DNA of 64,000 bases from Brassica napus (GCF_020379485.1 NC_063439.1:19468098-19532097); one strand, 5' to 3'; positions 45,005 through 57,796 are shown, numbered from the stretch's first letter. Program-made: numbers and translations. The notes: generated from the sequence alone by a model not told the origin.

Positions 45005-48000
45005 ATGGGAAGAAAAAAAGTGGAGATCAAGCGGATCGAGAACAAGAGCAGTCGACAAGTCACTTTCTGCAAAAGACGCAATGGTCTCATTGAGAAAGCT
45101 AGACAGCTTTCTGTTCTCTGTGAATCTTCCGTCGCTGTTTTCGTCGTCTCCGCTACAGGAAAACTTTACAACTCCTCCTCCGGCGACAAGTAACCTACTT
45201 CTCTCTTCAAAGTCCCACTCTAGCTTTCTTCTTAGTTCTTACTCTTTTTGTTTAGTTACTTTCCCGATATAGTCACTCGAAATCTGGGGCTTTTCTTTTC
45301 GTTCAAATCAACTGAGATCCTCTCTTTGCTTTGTTGCTGACGATAGCCGGTGCGTAAGCTCAAACCTAATTTAAGATTAAACAATGTGGTGGCCAAGATA
45401 TATATGTTCTTGGTGTTCGTATTATTTTGCCATTTTGTATGACTCTTTTGTAATAATGATTTTTATTTTCTCTATTAATTGTACGAATTTTATTTTAATA
45501 TTGCATGTGATTCCAGAAAAAAATTTACACGTGTTGATACGTGCTCAATGTTGTTTAATGGATTTTTAAGTAATCTTTTTTTTTGGTAAACATGTTAAGA
45601 GTTTTTATCGCTACTTCATCTGTTGTTTCATTTTTTTCCTCATAAGAAACAATATACATTGTTAAAAATATGAGACTTTTTTACCAATTTTTTTTTTGAG
45701 TCTTGGTTTATAAATTATAACCAAATATTGGATGCACTTTTGGTTAGGTTAATGTCATCAGTTAGCAAGAATCTTTGGTTTAGAATCAGATGCCATTGTT
45801 AAATCATTATCCAAATTGTATTGTAGATTGCTTGTTTTGTAATTTCTCTTTGATTGATTTATTGATTAAGTATTGTCCATAGGTTTATACTTGATCTTCA
45901 TGGTTTGATTGTGGCGATTTACTGATTCTTAGCATTGGTACTTGCACGCATTCTACATTAGTTCTAACTGGAAATCGTTTTCACCCTTTTAACCGTCATC
46001 TTTGTGTGCATATGACACTATACAAGACATATATCTCTTGATTGATGAACGAGATTTTGCGTTTCTTCACGATGCTGTGCTTTTTTCTTGCAATTAATAT
46101 AATTTGGGTTTCTTCGGTGAAGAAAATAATTAAGTTCACGGTCGCTACGTATAGGTCCTCTTTAAGTCGAAACCTGTTTTCAAATGGGCAGGACTGGTCG
46201 TGGACCAATCCGGATGAAACATTCGCCTCAGGTTCCGAATTTTTTCGAAACATTATATATACATAAACCTCCAAATTTGTCAAAAGAAAAAAAGAATTAG
46301 TTCTCCAACCTATTAAAATCCTTATTTAATCGTCTATAGCCTCCAAGATATCAGGCCGGCCTTGCAAACAGGTGAAACCACTAGACTACAACCATTTGAT
46401 ACCTAAACTTAACGCACTATACAAAGTGTTTTTTTACTAGAGATTTCTTAAGCGCCTTGCTCATGTCTTTTTTCTTTTTGATTATTTCAACTTAATACAT
46501 TTCTAATAACTTAAAAATAAAGTGCAACTTATATTATTGAGTTCTTGCAATAGACCACGGATAAAGATTGGGATATTGAAGTCCTGACCTTCCCTGAAAT
46601 GCTTAACCCACTTTCTTGTCTAACCCTTTATGGAGTATCCCCCATCTTTCAACCAAAGGTTTGTTTTCAGTTCTCTAATTTGGTTGACTATATCTGTGAA
46701 AGATTCAGTAGTAGGTGAGACTTGAATTTCATTGCAGAGAATATATATATATAGGAGAAGCTTGTCCGTTTTGTATCCTGATTTCTGAGTTTGCATAGAT
46801 AAATATTCGAAACTATTTTCACCTGGAGATTTTACTTCAATTTAAAATAAGTTTCAATTATATTTGTCGTTAGGAGGAATGCCTTTACTCTTTTATAATC
46901 TTCCAAATAGATTTGTATGAAGTTTTAATTGGTTCTCTCTTTTTTTTGTAACACAATTATTGGTTCTCCTTTTTTGTGGTTCACTTACAATTATTGGTTC
47001 TCAAAAAAAGAAAATTTCAAAGTTCTTACTCCTAGGGAAAAGTAAGTAACACTAAAAAAATTGGGAGTTTCAGATTTACATAGTACGTAAAACAAAATTA
47101 CCCATGTATATGCTGTAATGGAAAGTGAAACTAAGACGATCATTGTAAAAATATAGTAACCGGATAGATATATACAAAAACTTTCTTAAACAGACCTATT
47201 GTGTTTTATTTTAAGCGATATATTCTACACTATATATGCCTAGTTAAGTAAATATTTGATCAACTTAACTACATGTTAGTAGCACAAACTGATGTTCTAC
47301 AACTGTGTCATACGTATAGAATTAGGTTAAGAAAACTATATGTTTGTAACACAAAATGCTGTAAAAATATAACATATACAGACGCATATAAAGGCATTCT
47401 CTCAGTGTCATTCGATCTCTATAAAGCATATACTGAAAGCTGTTTCTAATTCGTAGTTTTGAAATATTTTACAAATTTGATCTGATATGCGTTTTTCTGT
47501 TGCTCTTTGTATGTCCAGCTTGTCCAAGATCATCGATCGTTATAAGATACAACAAGCTGATGACCTTCAAACCTTGGTAACTTAGCTAAGACCTTCATTA
47601 AAATCTTCTTCCGGATTGGTTTCTGGTGCCTTGAACGAATAGAAGCGCTGGTTGAGCCTGAGATAGCTCCCTGTTTTGAACTTGTCAAACGAGCTTATGT
47701 CTAAGGTTCCATGTTATACAAAAACTTCACAAGACTTCCAACCTTTTCCCATAATTTCTTTCCGTGTGCAGGATCTTGAGGAAATAACTCGGAATTATCT
47801 TCCACATAAGAAGTTACTTGAACTAGTCCAAAGGTTAGCAGTAAAACTCCATTTTTTTACCTCTTCTTCTGATCAATTTTCTCCCCCTCTTCTGTCCACT
47901 TATGAATATGCAGCAACCTTGAAGAAGCGAATGTCGATGGTGTAAGTGTAGATTCTCTAAATTCGCTGGAGGAGCAACTCGAGACTGCTCTGTCCGTAAC

Positions 48001-49026
48001 TAGAGCTACAAAGGTATATTTATATATATATATACGCTGTTAGGAAGTGATTGAACTTCTTCAACAGTATTTGCAGTTTGGACCTTGCCTGACTTCAGAT
48101 TATGTCTCCAGTTTGACATCAATATTTAATGTCTTGTTGCAGACAAAATTAATGATGGAGTTTTTGAAGACTCGTAGAGAAAAGGTTAGTGTTTTGGTTT
48201 GTATTCGCCAGCCCGGCCATTCGGCGATGCTGAATTCAAGAACCTCTTTAACTTTGGAGTCTACATGCCAGTATATCACTAGACCAGTTTTGTCTGAGTC
48301 CCTGATCTAGATATGTCTTTTGGTCTTGTCTGAGTCCCTGATCTGGTTTTGGCTTCATTTAAATGAAAGCCTAATAAGAAATAAAAAATTGTTGAAAAAT
48401 GATCATCAAATGTGACTTGACCACTCCTCATGGATCACAGTATTGCGCCTAGGAATTTTTCTTATATGTCTGCCGATAGCTTTAGAACTTGTTAGAAAGT
48501 AGAAACTAATGAGCGTGTGAATCTTACACGTACAGGAGAAGTTGCTGATAGAAGAGAATCTGGTTCTAGCTAGCAAGGTAACAGAGGTACACTCTATTGT
48601 ATATAAGCTAATTAATCCCTTATATATGTATAAATAGATATAAAATTCATGACTTCGAATTCGATAGATGCTAGACAATTTTGAGTGAAACACATAATTT
48701 AAGTTATTTAGTAGCGGTAGGAAAAAAGTTCAAGGACTGTTGGATTTATACTGCACAATTATGTGTATGAATGTATTAAACTGATTCTGTATTACAGAAA
48801 TTTAGAATGTTTGATACATATAAAAATTATAGAAGTTTTAAAGAAATCAATGATTTAGTTAAGAAGAATGCATTTTACACATATATATTATCTGTAGATG
48901 ATATAATGTATAAATTTCTTACAGATTTGGAAGCAGACGTTCCTAGTAACACGGGATGAGACATCAATGTTACCGGAATATAGATTCGGTAACAATCCAC
49001 CGGAGACTCTCTCGCTGCTCAAGTAA
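45005..49026 (+). CDS. MADS-box protein, FLC/MAF clade, copy 1
   Basis: Predicted repressor of flowering, nuclear, type II MIKC. Seven exons: 45005-45189, 47519-47576, 47772-47833, 47914-48013, 48143-48184, 48536-48577, 48925-49026; 591 bases, 196 residues, fully in frame. The MADS domain (residues 1-60) starts [20 protein letters not shown] and has the CKRRNG variant typical of MAF4/MAF5. The I and K regions follow ([14 protein letters not shown] is the clade hallmark). The C-terminus ends PPETLSLLK. Intron 1 is 2.3 kb, as expected for this clade, where it carries vernalization control elements. It stands where Arabidopsis has MAF2-MAF5 (At5g65050-65080). Which MAF it corresponds to cannot be settled by eye. 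Confidence 0.93.
46160..46400 (-). repeat. SINE-like remnant in intron 1 of MAF-like copy 1
   Basis: On the minus strand TGTAGTCTAGTGGTTTCACC (near 46383) resembles a tRNA-type A box, and about 150 bases on GGAACCTGAGGCGAATG with TTTCATCCGGATTGGTCC resembles SINE body sequence. No target duplication or clean B box found. Confidence 0.3.
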
Positions 49027-49573
49027 CCATCATCATCAACGGCTCTGAGTTTTCACCTTAACTCAAAGCCTGATTCAGAATTAGAAATAAATAAATTTGT
49101 AATATCTGCATAATCGCAAACCTTTTTATTTTCCTCTAATGTCGAAGTCAAGGCAAAACAAACAAACAAACAAACGGGGAGCTCTCTTTTTCTGAAACTA
49201 AAGAACTGTATAACTAAGATGAAGGAATCGATATTTGTTGTACCTTCGCAGACAAGATCAGAGTTCATGTGTTTGTGTTCTTGTCTGAAAGCAGGGACGG
49301 ATCTAAAGCTTTTTCTTTTCCTTAAGCGTGAAGAACCCTAGAGGTTATTTATTCGCTTTTTTCCTTAGCTAGGTTATTTATTACTTGTCTAACGTTACGT
49401 GGCAAATCTTTAACTGATTTTTAGTTGTCACGTGTAGATATATCATGTTATGTAGTGTAGTTTTCGTTCGAGTAAAATCATACCATATAATTTGTCCCTT
49501 TTGCAAGTTATTAATTCAGCTTTTGAGGAGCTACACCTCAGTCCAGCTTCGGCCTGGCTAGGCCCTTGTTTTA

Positions 49574-50237
49574 GACTTATTCGTGGGTTCACCCTCTAGG
49601 GTGAACCTCTAGGTTCACCAACCAATATGATTGTGTTATTTCATATTTGAAATCTTTTAAAAAAGGAAACAAAATATTTTCTCAAGCTATAAATTATATT
49701 ATATTTTTAAAATAAAAAGGTAAAAATAAATAAATTAAAAAAAGTAGTAATTAAAAAAATATATTTTTAACGTCCTCAACAAAATACTAAACCCTAAATC
49801 CTAATCCCTAATCCCTAAACTCTAAATCCTAAACCCTTAGGTAAACCCTAAACCCTTGGATAAATCTTAAACTCCAAATCAAAAACACTAAACACTCAAG
49901 GGTTTAGGGTTTAGGGTTTTAGGATTTAGTGTTTTTGATTTAGAGTATGAATTATCCAAGGGTTTAAAATTTGTCCAAGGGTTTATAGGGTTTATGATTT
50001 AGGGTTTAGGGATTAGGATTTAGGGTTTAGTGTTTTGCTGACGACGATAAAAATATTATTTTTTTTTAAACTCGTTTTTCTCTAACTATTATTTTTTTTT
50101 AATTTTTTTAACCTTTTTTATTTTTAAAATATAATATATCTTGACAATATTTTGTTTCTTTTTCTAAAAGATATCAAATTTGAAATAATGAAATCCTATT
50201 GGTTGGTGAACCTAGAGGTTCACCCCAAGAATAACTC
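49574..50237. mobile_element. Mutator-type MITE with internal telomere-like repeats
   Basis: 664 bp flanked by identical 9-mers CTTGTTTTA (49565-49573 and 50238-50246). Ends are GACTTATTCGTGGG and, inverted, GAGTTATTCTTGGGG, extending through AACCTCTAGGTTCACCAACC on both sides. Between them the left arm has CCCTAAA-type repeats (49785-49860) and the right arm TTTAGGG-type repeats (49895-50035), so the whole unit is one imperfect palindrome. The 9-bp duplication points to Mutator transposition. Confidence 0.85.
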
Positions 50238-50365
50238 CTTGTTTTATATATGGCCCCATCATAAAAGTATCACTTTTCTCAAAATTAGATTTTACTTTTT
50301 ACAGATCAGTAAGTTTTTAATAGGATATTTTTAAAGTATTATGTATTTTATCATGTTTTTTGTTA

Positions 50366-51654
50366 TCTATATTATTAAAAGAGAATCATTCTGAAAAAAT
50401 CTACTTAAATAATGTTGTTGCATCCTTTCATTTTCAGTCCAACCTATTACATATAACTAGATATTATAACTGAACTCCTATTATATAGCAACCAAATAAT
50501 ATTTTCCAACATTTAGAAATATATTGTAATCTCCCTTTTAATTTTAATATTTGTTTGGATCTATTTTTTTATCTACATATAATACCAAACGTAATTAACC
50601 TTTATAGAATCTACAACTTATAACATCTATCATTAACTAACGTGCTATACCAATATCAACACTATTAACAAAACAAATTATATCAATGTAGAAGGTTTCA
50701 TATTATCTTATTAGATTATATATTTGGTACTGCAATACTAAATTTAAAAAATATGCTAAATAAATCTTAAGTCTTATCAACTCAACAAATAAAAATATTA
50801 TAAAATACACACTAAATATAATGAGAGAGAGTAAAGTTTAATATTTGGGTCTTCGGGCCAAGTTGGATCGATTCCTTTTATGTCCTAGACATTTAAACCA
50901 ACTAGATATTTGAAAATTTCAGTTTGGATTCGGGTTGGTTCCGGATCGGTTCAGATTCGTAATTCAAATAACTATAATTTTTGGTTACATGACGGATCTG
51001 ACCGATTTGAATATTTAAAACCCGAAAAGATTTAAAATACCCGAAAACACAAAAATACATGAAACATAAATTTTTTTGAAAACTCAAACAAAACTCTAAA
51101 AAGTTCAAATAGATTATATAACCCAAAACTTTACCCAAAATATAAACTAAAAAACATAAAATATCCAAAATTTTACTTGAATACCTGATATATATAAGTA
51201 AATTTTGATAGCATCATCTTTTAACTTAAAAATATCCATAATACCAATCTTAAATATCCAAATATGCCTAATATACACAAAACAATTGGGTACTTTGTTT
51301 AGCCGATCGAGTCTCAGATAAAACTCGGACTTAACCGAGACCCGCGGATTCAAAAGTATACCCAATAAGTACTTTGTTTTAGAAATTGACCAAACTGAAT
51401 ATGTATTTTTGGATCAGTTTTGGTTCAAATTTTTGGGTTCGGATAGAGTACATATACCTAATAGAAATTTACATAAAAATATACATTGAGAATCTCAAAT
51501 AAGCTAATTAAATCTAAATAAATATCCTTCTTTGATATAATACGACTCTGTAACGTAATAATGTAAAACAATCTCAAAATGATAATTCATATCAAATGGT
51601 GTTTTTTCTTTATAATCCAAAAACCCGTGTTTCAGAGCGCGGGTCAAAATCTAG
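50366..51654 (+). mobile_element. Helitron, plus strand, first of a head-to-tail pair
   Basis: Starts TCTATATTATTAAAAGAG after an A (50366). Ends with the hairpin region CCCGTGTTTCAGAGCGCGGG (51624-51643) and CTAG at 51654. Non-coding; 50820-51440 is rich in GGGTTCGG-like motifs. Confidence 0.75.
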
Positions 51655-52251
51655 TCTATACTATTAAACCAGGATCATATTGTCCTTTTTACCTTAGCAT
51701 GCCCTTTTGTTTACTAACATTGCATGTTTCATTAAAGACAATCAAGTAATATTAATAACACATATATATTGGGTCATTTTTTTCAAATCCAGCCCACATC
51801 ATATCTCTCTTGGGCCATTTGGGCCGATTAAGAAATCAGATCCAATTCTCACATTTTTTTTCCTTTGGACCATTGAGTCCAAGTTCAAATAATTTTTTTT
51901 CAACTATTTCTAATTATTATTTTTTTTCTTAATATAATTTAAGCATTCTTAAAAAAAAATTGAATTTTTTCATTGAAAAGTATAAATCTTTATTAAAAGT
52001 ATAAATTTTTTTATTAAAATATTAACCACATAATAAAATTAATTTATCAGAGTTATACCAACTTAATTTATTAAAGAAATAAAATTTAAACATAAATAGT
52101 CATTTAAAATGAAATACGATAAATAAAGATAAAAAGTTTAAGTCTTTTATAAAATAAAACACAAATATATGAAACTATTACATTTACTAAATATTTATCA
52201 ATCGAAAAAAAAAAATAAACCCGTGTTTTGAAAGCGCGGTTCAAAATCTTG
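51655..52251 (+). mobile_element. Helitron, plus strand, second of a head-to-tail pair
   Basis: Starts TCTATACTATTAAACCAGG immediately at the CTAG of the previous element. The 3' end has CCCGTGTTTTGAAAGCGCGG (52220-52239), TTCAAAAT and CTTG at 52251, then T; the terminal CTTG is a variant of CTRR. 597 bp, non-coding. Confidence 0.65.
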
Positions 52252-53168
52252 TATTTTATTAAAACACAACATTACAATCTATGTGAAAGGAGATTACAAG
52301 TCCGAATAAGAGAACCAAGATCAAATTAATCCGGCGATTTAAAAAAAACCATAAAGCGTTTGAATGATGATCAAATTTATTGCGTATTTGAGTTCTGTTT
52401 CTTTTTTGTCATTATAGAATAAGATATTTTTTTACCAAACAACAAAAAATGAAGAAATACTAAATTTTGGAGAAATTTGATGTTTACCACTTTTATGATA
52501 CTATTCTTTATCTTTATCACTATTAAAGTGACATTTTCAAAAATATCTTCTTCACTAAGCGGCAAAAGACTTTTATATCATTGTTATCTATATATAAAAT
52601 AAATAATTATTTAAATAAATAAATAAATATTAATTTTTTATATTTTTGAATTATATTTTTTCAAATTCGAACTTTTTTATAATTTTTTTTAAAATGTTTT
52701 TATATATTTTTTCAAAATTTATTTTTTAAAATCAAAAATTATGTTTGAAACTATTTTTAAAGTTTTTTTTTATTTTTTTAAATATTTATTTTATATATTT
52801 ATTAGAATTTTGTTAACCCTAAAAATATAAATGTCTTTTATCTTTCATTAAAAATAAAAATAAAAATAATTAACATAAATATGAAAAATCGTACTATAAA
52901 TGTGATATTTGTGGTAATTTCTCAAAAAAATTTGGGGGTCAAATTCTAAGATTTTATTAGAAAGAGTAAAATAACGGGACGTTAGGAACTCGACAGGCGT
53001 TAATACGTGTCTAAACTCGACTAAAACGCTTTGTTTAACATATTTTTTTTCCTGTTTTGTTATTTTCTCTCTCTCGGTATCAAAACAAAAGGGAACAAAC
53101 ATACATACTCGAAGTTTGCTCACCCCAAAAAAGGAATAAAAAATAAAATAATAAATGTGAAAACGTTC
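52252..53168. other. AT-rich spacer and promoter of MAF-like copy 2
   Basis: No gene. Pure AT tracts at 52600-52850. Confidence 0.5.
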
Positions 53169-53238
53169 AGGTGTCTCCGGCCAGTCATACAGACATCAGA
53201 ATCAAATTAGGGCATTAGACTGGTCGGAGAAAGAAGCC
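53169..53238 (+). promoter_or_regulatory. Conserved 5' leader of the MAF-like genes, copy 2
   Basis: CAGGTGTCTCCGG, ACATCAGAATCAAATTAGGGCAT and GGTCGGAGAAAGAAGCC mirror the leader at 44948-45004. Confidence 0.65.
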
Positions 53239-56200
53239 ATGGGAAGGAGAAAAGTGGAGATCAAACGAATTGAGAACAAAAGCAGTCGACAAGTTACTTT
53301 CTGTAAACGACGCAATGGTCTCATAGAGAAAGCTCGCCAGCTCTCAGTTCTCTGTGGATCCTCCGTTGCTGTTCTCATCGTTTCCTCTACCGGGAAAGTC
53401 TATAGCTCTTCATCCGGCGATAGGTAACACTAATTAACTTCCTATTTTGTAGATTTTATACTATCGCGAGAAAAATGGAAGCTAGAAAACTAGGGTTTAC
53501 TCGCCCCCTTTGAAGCAATCTTCTTGTTTAATCTAAGTCCATAATCGATGTGTTGGTTTAACCAAATTTAGGATGAAACAATGTGATGCCCTGAGGTGTT
53601 CTTGGTGCTCGTTTTTCGTTTTGTGTTTTTTTTTTATTGTTTTAATTCGTCGCCGTGGAATTTTTATTTTCTTTGTTTTTTGTAGTATTGCATGTACTTG
53701 GAGAACTTGTTCTACACGTGGTAATTCGTACATTTTTGTTGTCTGTGGGATCAAATCATCTTAATTTTCTGTTGTTTGGTGTTTTTTTCTTGGGCTTTCA
53801 ATTTAGTGTTTTGAAACGATTTAACTGATAGTAATCACACAAGCTGTAAGATATTGATTTTCTCCCCCTTTAAAATGTAAGTTTGTTGTGCCATATAACG
53901 TTTACGCGATGCATGCCTTAATTTAATTGGTAGCTCTTTCTTTCTCTTCTTCAATTGTTTTCCTTCTTGCTATGCGTTTACATTTTTTTGTTCAGTTATA
54001 TATTGGATCTCATGGACCAAAGAAACTGAGCCTCGATCTATCTACTGAACTGTACAATCATTTGGTTCAGTACTTTGATCTTGTATCATTTGGAAAAGGG
54101 AATGTGACCCTTTGTCACCTAATCTAAAGTTTCTAGCATTGCTTGATTATAAAAGTATTTAAGTTAAATTGGCAAGCTAACATGCACGAATTATATATAG
54201 GACTAATGAAGGACATTTCTTTGGTTGCTTCAATTTTAACAATACAACTGTAGTTCTACCTACTTGCTTTGTAGCTCCTTTGATTCTTTATTTTAGTGGC
54301 AACTACACCAAACTGTGTTTGACTTGAGATTGCATTCTGATGTGCCTTGCTAATTCCATGATTTCACATCACAACTTGGGATGATTTTGACAACAAGAAG
54401 ATCAAGTGAATCAAATTCACTCTAGAAATTGAAATGTCGCAATGGCTCACGTACACATAAAACCAGTTTTCGTGGTAATTTTTGGGCTTGATTTGGGCTC
54501 AAATCCTAACATTTTCTTTGAGATTTTATCTCAAGAGGAAAGGTACCAATCATTCTTTTCTGACTGTTGTTATTAGATCATTTGTTTAGCTTTGAAGACT
54601 TAACTGCTTTCTTCCCAGTTAACAATTCTAGTTACCACTAGAGCCCATCTCTAAGTTTTGGTTAGATATAGCTGAATTCAGAAAGACATAGAAAGGCTTT
54701 GGACATGTATGCATAAAACTAACCTTATATGAAGAAATTGTTTGTGTTATGCATACATGTCCAAAACCTTTCTACGTCTTTCTGAATTCAGCTATATCTA
54801 ACCAAAACTTAGAGATGGGCTCTAGTGGTAACTAGAATTGTTAATTGCGAAGAACATTTGAATTTACAGATTTTTTTTTGTTAAAGTTCTTTTTTTTTTT
54901 TGATATAGAACTACCTTATAAGCAGTTTTTTTTTGGAACACTTCCTTATAAGCAGTATTTTTTTTTTTTGAACAACCTTATAAGCAGTATATATACCCAA
55001 AAATATGCATTTGATAAAATGTAAGGCAAGCTCGTTTACTGAAACTTCAAAACTAAAGAAGTCCATCACAATATATAAAATATGGTTTTAGATTGGATTA
55101 GCAGAATTGATAACCTTATATGCTATTATTTACGAGTATGGTCAGTTATCAAAACTACAACTAAATTAGTAAAACACAAAATGATGCTATTTATACCATG
55201 TCTCTCTGTCGAAGTTAAATATGTATGTTCTGTAGTTTTGGAATGGATTGTTTATAATGCATTTTTGTTTCTGTCTTGATCTCTCTCCAGCATGGCCAAG
55301 ATTCTCAAGCATTACGAAGTACAACATGCTGATAAGCTTAAAACCTTGGTAAGATTTCCTTAAACCCTTGCATATCGGGGGAAGGGGTTTGTGTAGTGCC
55401 TTAACATTGTAAAGACGGACCAGCATAGAGGTACTTTGTCTTTCACTGCAGTTATTGCACTAGAAACTCTACGACAAGTTTCTAAACTTGTCTCTACAAA
55501 ACTTAGATATCGGGGGTTAAATATCACATCTTGTCATCTAAGGATATGTAATTGAGATGAAGTATATCAGCTTAGCTAGTATAAAATCAGGAACTATATA
55601 ATACAAGTCTAAAGACATATTTAGAGCTAAACTTTTCGTAGTGCCTTAACATCGTGGAGAGAAATGCATAGAGTGAACTTTATGTAGTGACTTTTAACAT
55701 AGTGACTTAATGTCATTTTTCACTGCCGCTGATGTATTAGAAGAGGTCTACGATCGTATGTATACCAAACATAATTCTTCTCTCTAGGAAATACACTTTT
55801 TCTGACTATTCCGATTGCTTTTTCTCATGACAGGATCTCACAGAAAAAACTCAGAATTACGTTTCACTCAATGAGTTACTAGAAACAGTCCAACGGTTAG
55901 CACTAAGACTCCATCTTAATTTTTGCATCTTCCTTTTTTTTCCCCTTTCTTTTACTCTTTTGCTGATCTATGACTGTATATGCAGCAAGATTGAAGCAGC
56001 GAACGTTGATAATATAAGCGTACAGTCTCTAATATTCTTGGAAGAGCAGTTCAAGACTGCTCTGTCTTTAACTAGAGCTAGGAAGGTATATATAGATATG
56101 CTGTCTACTTCATTAACAGTTTTTGGATCATCCTTGCCAGTTTGACCACAATCCTCAATGTCTTGTGTTGCAGACAGAACTAATGATGCAGCTTGTAAAA

Positions 56201-56839
56201 AGCCTTCAAGAAAAGGTCAGTGCATTGGTTTTTATTTGCCGCCCTGGCCAGTATATGTCTATAACTAATTTTTGGCTTCATTTAAATGAAACACTATACT
56301 GAGAATTTTCATTCAAAAAAAAGAAGAGAAACGCTAATGAGAATCCAAAGAGGCGTCGTTAGAAAACTGATGGAATTGTGAATATTATTTTTCAAAATAG
56401 GAGAAGCTGTTGAGAGACGAGAACACGGTTTTGGCTAGCCAGCTTGCAGAGGTACCATCTCTTATACTTCTAGAAGCTAATAATAGTTAATCACTTTATG
56501 TACGACCGAATCATTAGGTAGATACACTTGCATATAACTGTTTATAAGAAAAACCCTAGATAATGTTTTGTAGTATGTGAGGAAATTTCTAACAGATTTA
56601 GTAAAGAAAATTGATGATGGTCATCTGGATATTTAAAAAGAAAAAATGGAACCAAGAATCCATGCTTTTAAGATTTAGGTTACTTGTTTAGTATTTAGTA
56701 TCTCTATTGGCAGAAACAAATAAATTTCTTACAGATGGGGAAGGAGAAGGAGTTTCTGGAGACAGAGGATGAAAGAGCAATGTTACTAGAATATAGCTCC
56801 GGCAATAACCCACGGGAGACTCTTCCGCTTCTCAAGTAA
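53239..56839 (+). CDS. MADS-box protein, FLC/MAF clade, copy 2
   Basis: Tandem paralogue of the gene at 45005. Seven exons: 53239-53423, 55291-55348, 55834-55895, 55986-56085, 56174-56215, 56401-56451, 56735-56839; 603 bases, 200 residues, in frame. MADS domain [20 protein letters not shown], then [19 protein letters not shown] region [21 protein letters not shown]-terminus [11 protein letters not shown], the MAF tail. Exon lengths equal copy 1 except exons 6 and 7, which are nine and three bases longer because the exon 6 donor has moved. Residues after the MADS domain ([16 protein letters not shown]) look nearest to MAF4/MAF5. Intron 1 (1.87 kb) holds a near-perfect inverted repeat. Predicted flowering repressor. 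Confidence 0.93.
54619..54844. repeat. Near-perfect inverted repeat in intron 1 of MAF-like copy 2
   Basis: Two 98-base arms (54619-54716 and 54747-54844) are reverse complements except at two positions, separated by a 30-base loop. The outer ends are TTAACAATTCTAG and CTAGAATTGTTAA. The transcript of the intron would form a hairpin of nearly 98 pairs. No target duplication is evident, so it is not clearly a transposon. Confidence 0.92.
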
Positions 56840-57796
56840 CCACCATCATAACAGCTGAATTTTTCACCATCCTGTTTCAAATAAAATTGTAAAATAAATT
56901 ATCAGATTTGTAAACCATGAAGAAGCTACTACATATCCTAAGCTCTCTTCGTCCCCTGTGATACGTAAAAGATTTAAAGGAAAACATCAAATAAGATGCC
57001 GATCTTTGCTGTTTACCTTCGGAGACCGGATCCCAGCTTCGTTTGTTTTGTCTGAACGTAGAAAATTGGTGTGTTTATAACAGCTTTGCTGACTTCAGCG
57101 TGAAGAAACAAAGGCAAAAATTATTAGTTTTGTTATTTAATTGCTAGTTGATCATATTTACCTTCGTGACAAAGTTATAGCATATTCGTTGTAATGGATT
57201 TAGCTGTTTGTTTCTTATAAAGGAGAACAAATATACTAAACATCATAATGAAACCAGATAACTCTGAAGACCTGTATTTTTCAAAAGAAAGTTAAAAGAG
57301 AAAAAAAAAGAAATTGATTTTGGGCGGAAAGCAGGAAAAGGACTCGTCTGAGGCTATTAGCTAGCTGTCACATAGTTCATTGGTTCAAGTCCAGATCACG
57401 GCCCATCGTACTACTTTTTAGTTTCGGTAAAATCTCAACTTGCATTATATAAACTCAAATTGAACATCAAAACCGAACCAAACCAGTAATAACATTAATT
57501 GTATCGGTTTAGTTTTTTGTTTTTTTTCTGACATCTTATATGGGTTTAGTTAATGATCATAAGACGTGAGATTGCTCGATCAACCATAATACTAAAAGAT
57601 GTTCTTGTTCGATTTGAGACAATAAAATGTAGATGAGTTATTGATTTGCTGGGGGGATCTAATAACGATGATATAAACGTTCCTAAACATGTACTGAAAT
57701 TAGTATGTTGACAAAACTACCATTGATTCAACAAACAAACCAGTGTCCTAATAACTTTGTAAGACTATCGTAACCACTAACTTTTATGTGTTTGAT
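56840..57796. other. Spacer between MAF-like copy 2 and the convergent CUE-bHLH gene
   Basis: 3' UTR sequences and AT-rich spacer; no gene seen. A lone B-box-like GGTTCAAGTCC at about 57382 is not part of a full tRNA. Confidence 0.45.

Noticed and set aside
49780..50035. True interstitial telomere
   Set aside because: The repeats are degenerate, inverted to each other and enclosed by MITE ends with a 9-bp duplication.
57355..57410. B-box-like GGTTCAAGTCC suggesting a tRNA or SINE
   Set aside because: No acceptor stem, no convincing A box and no target duplication.
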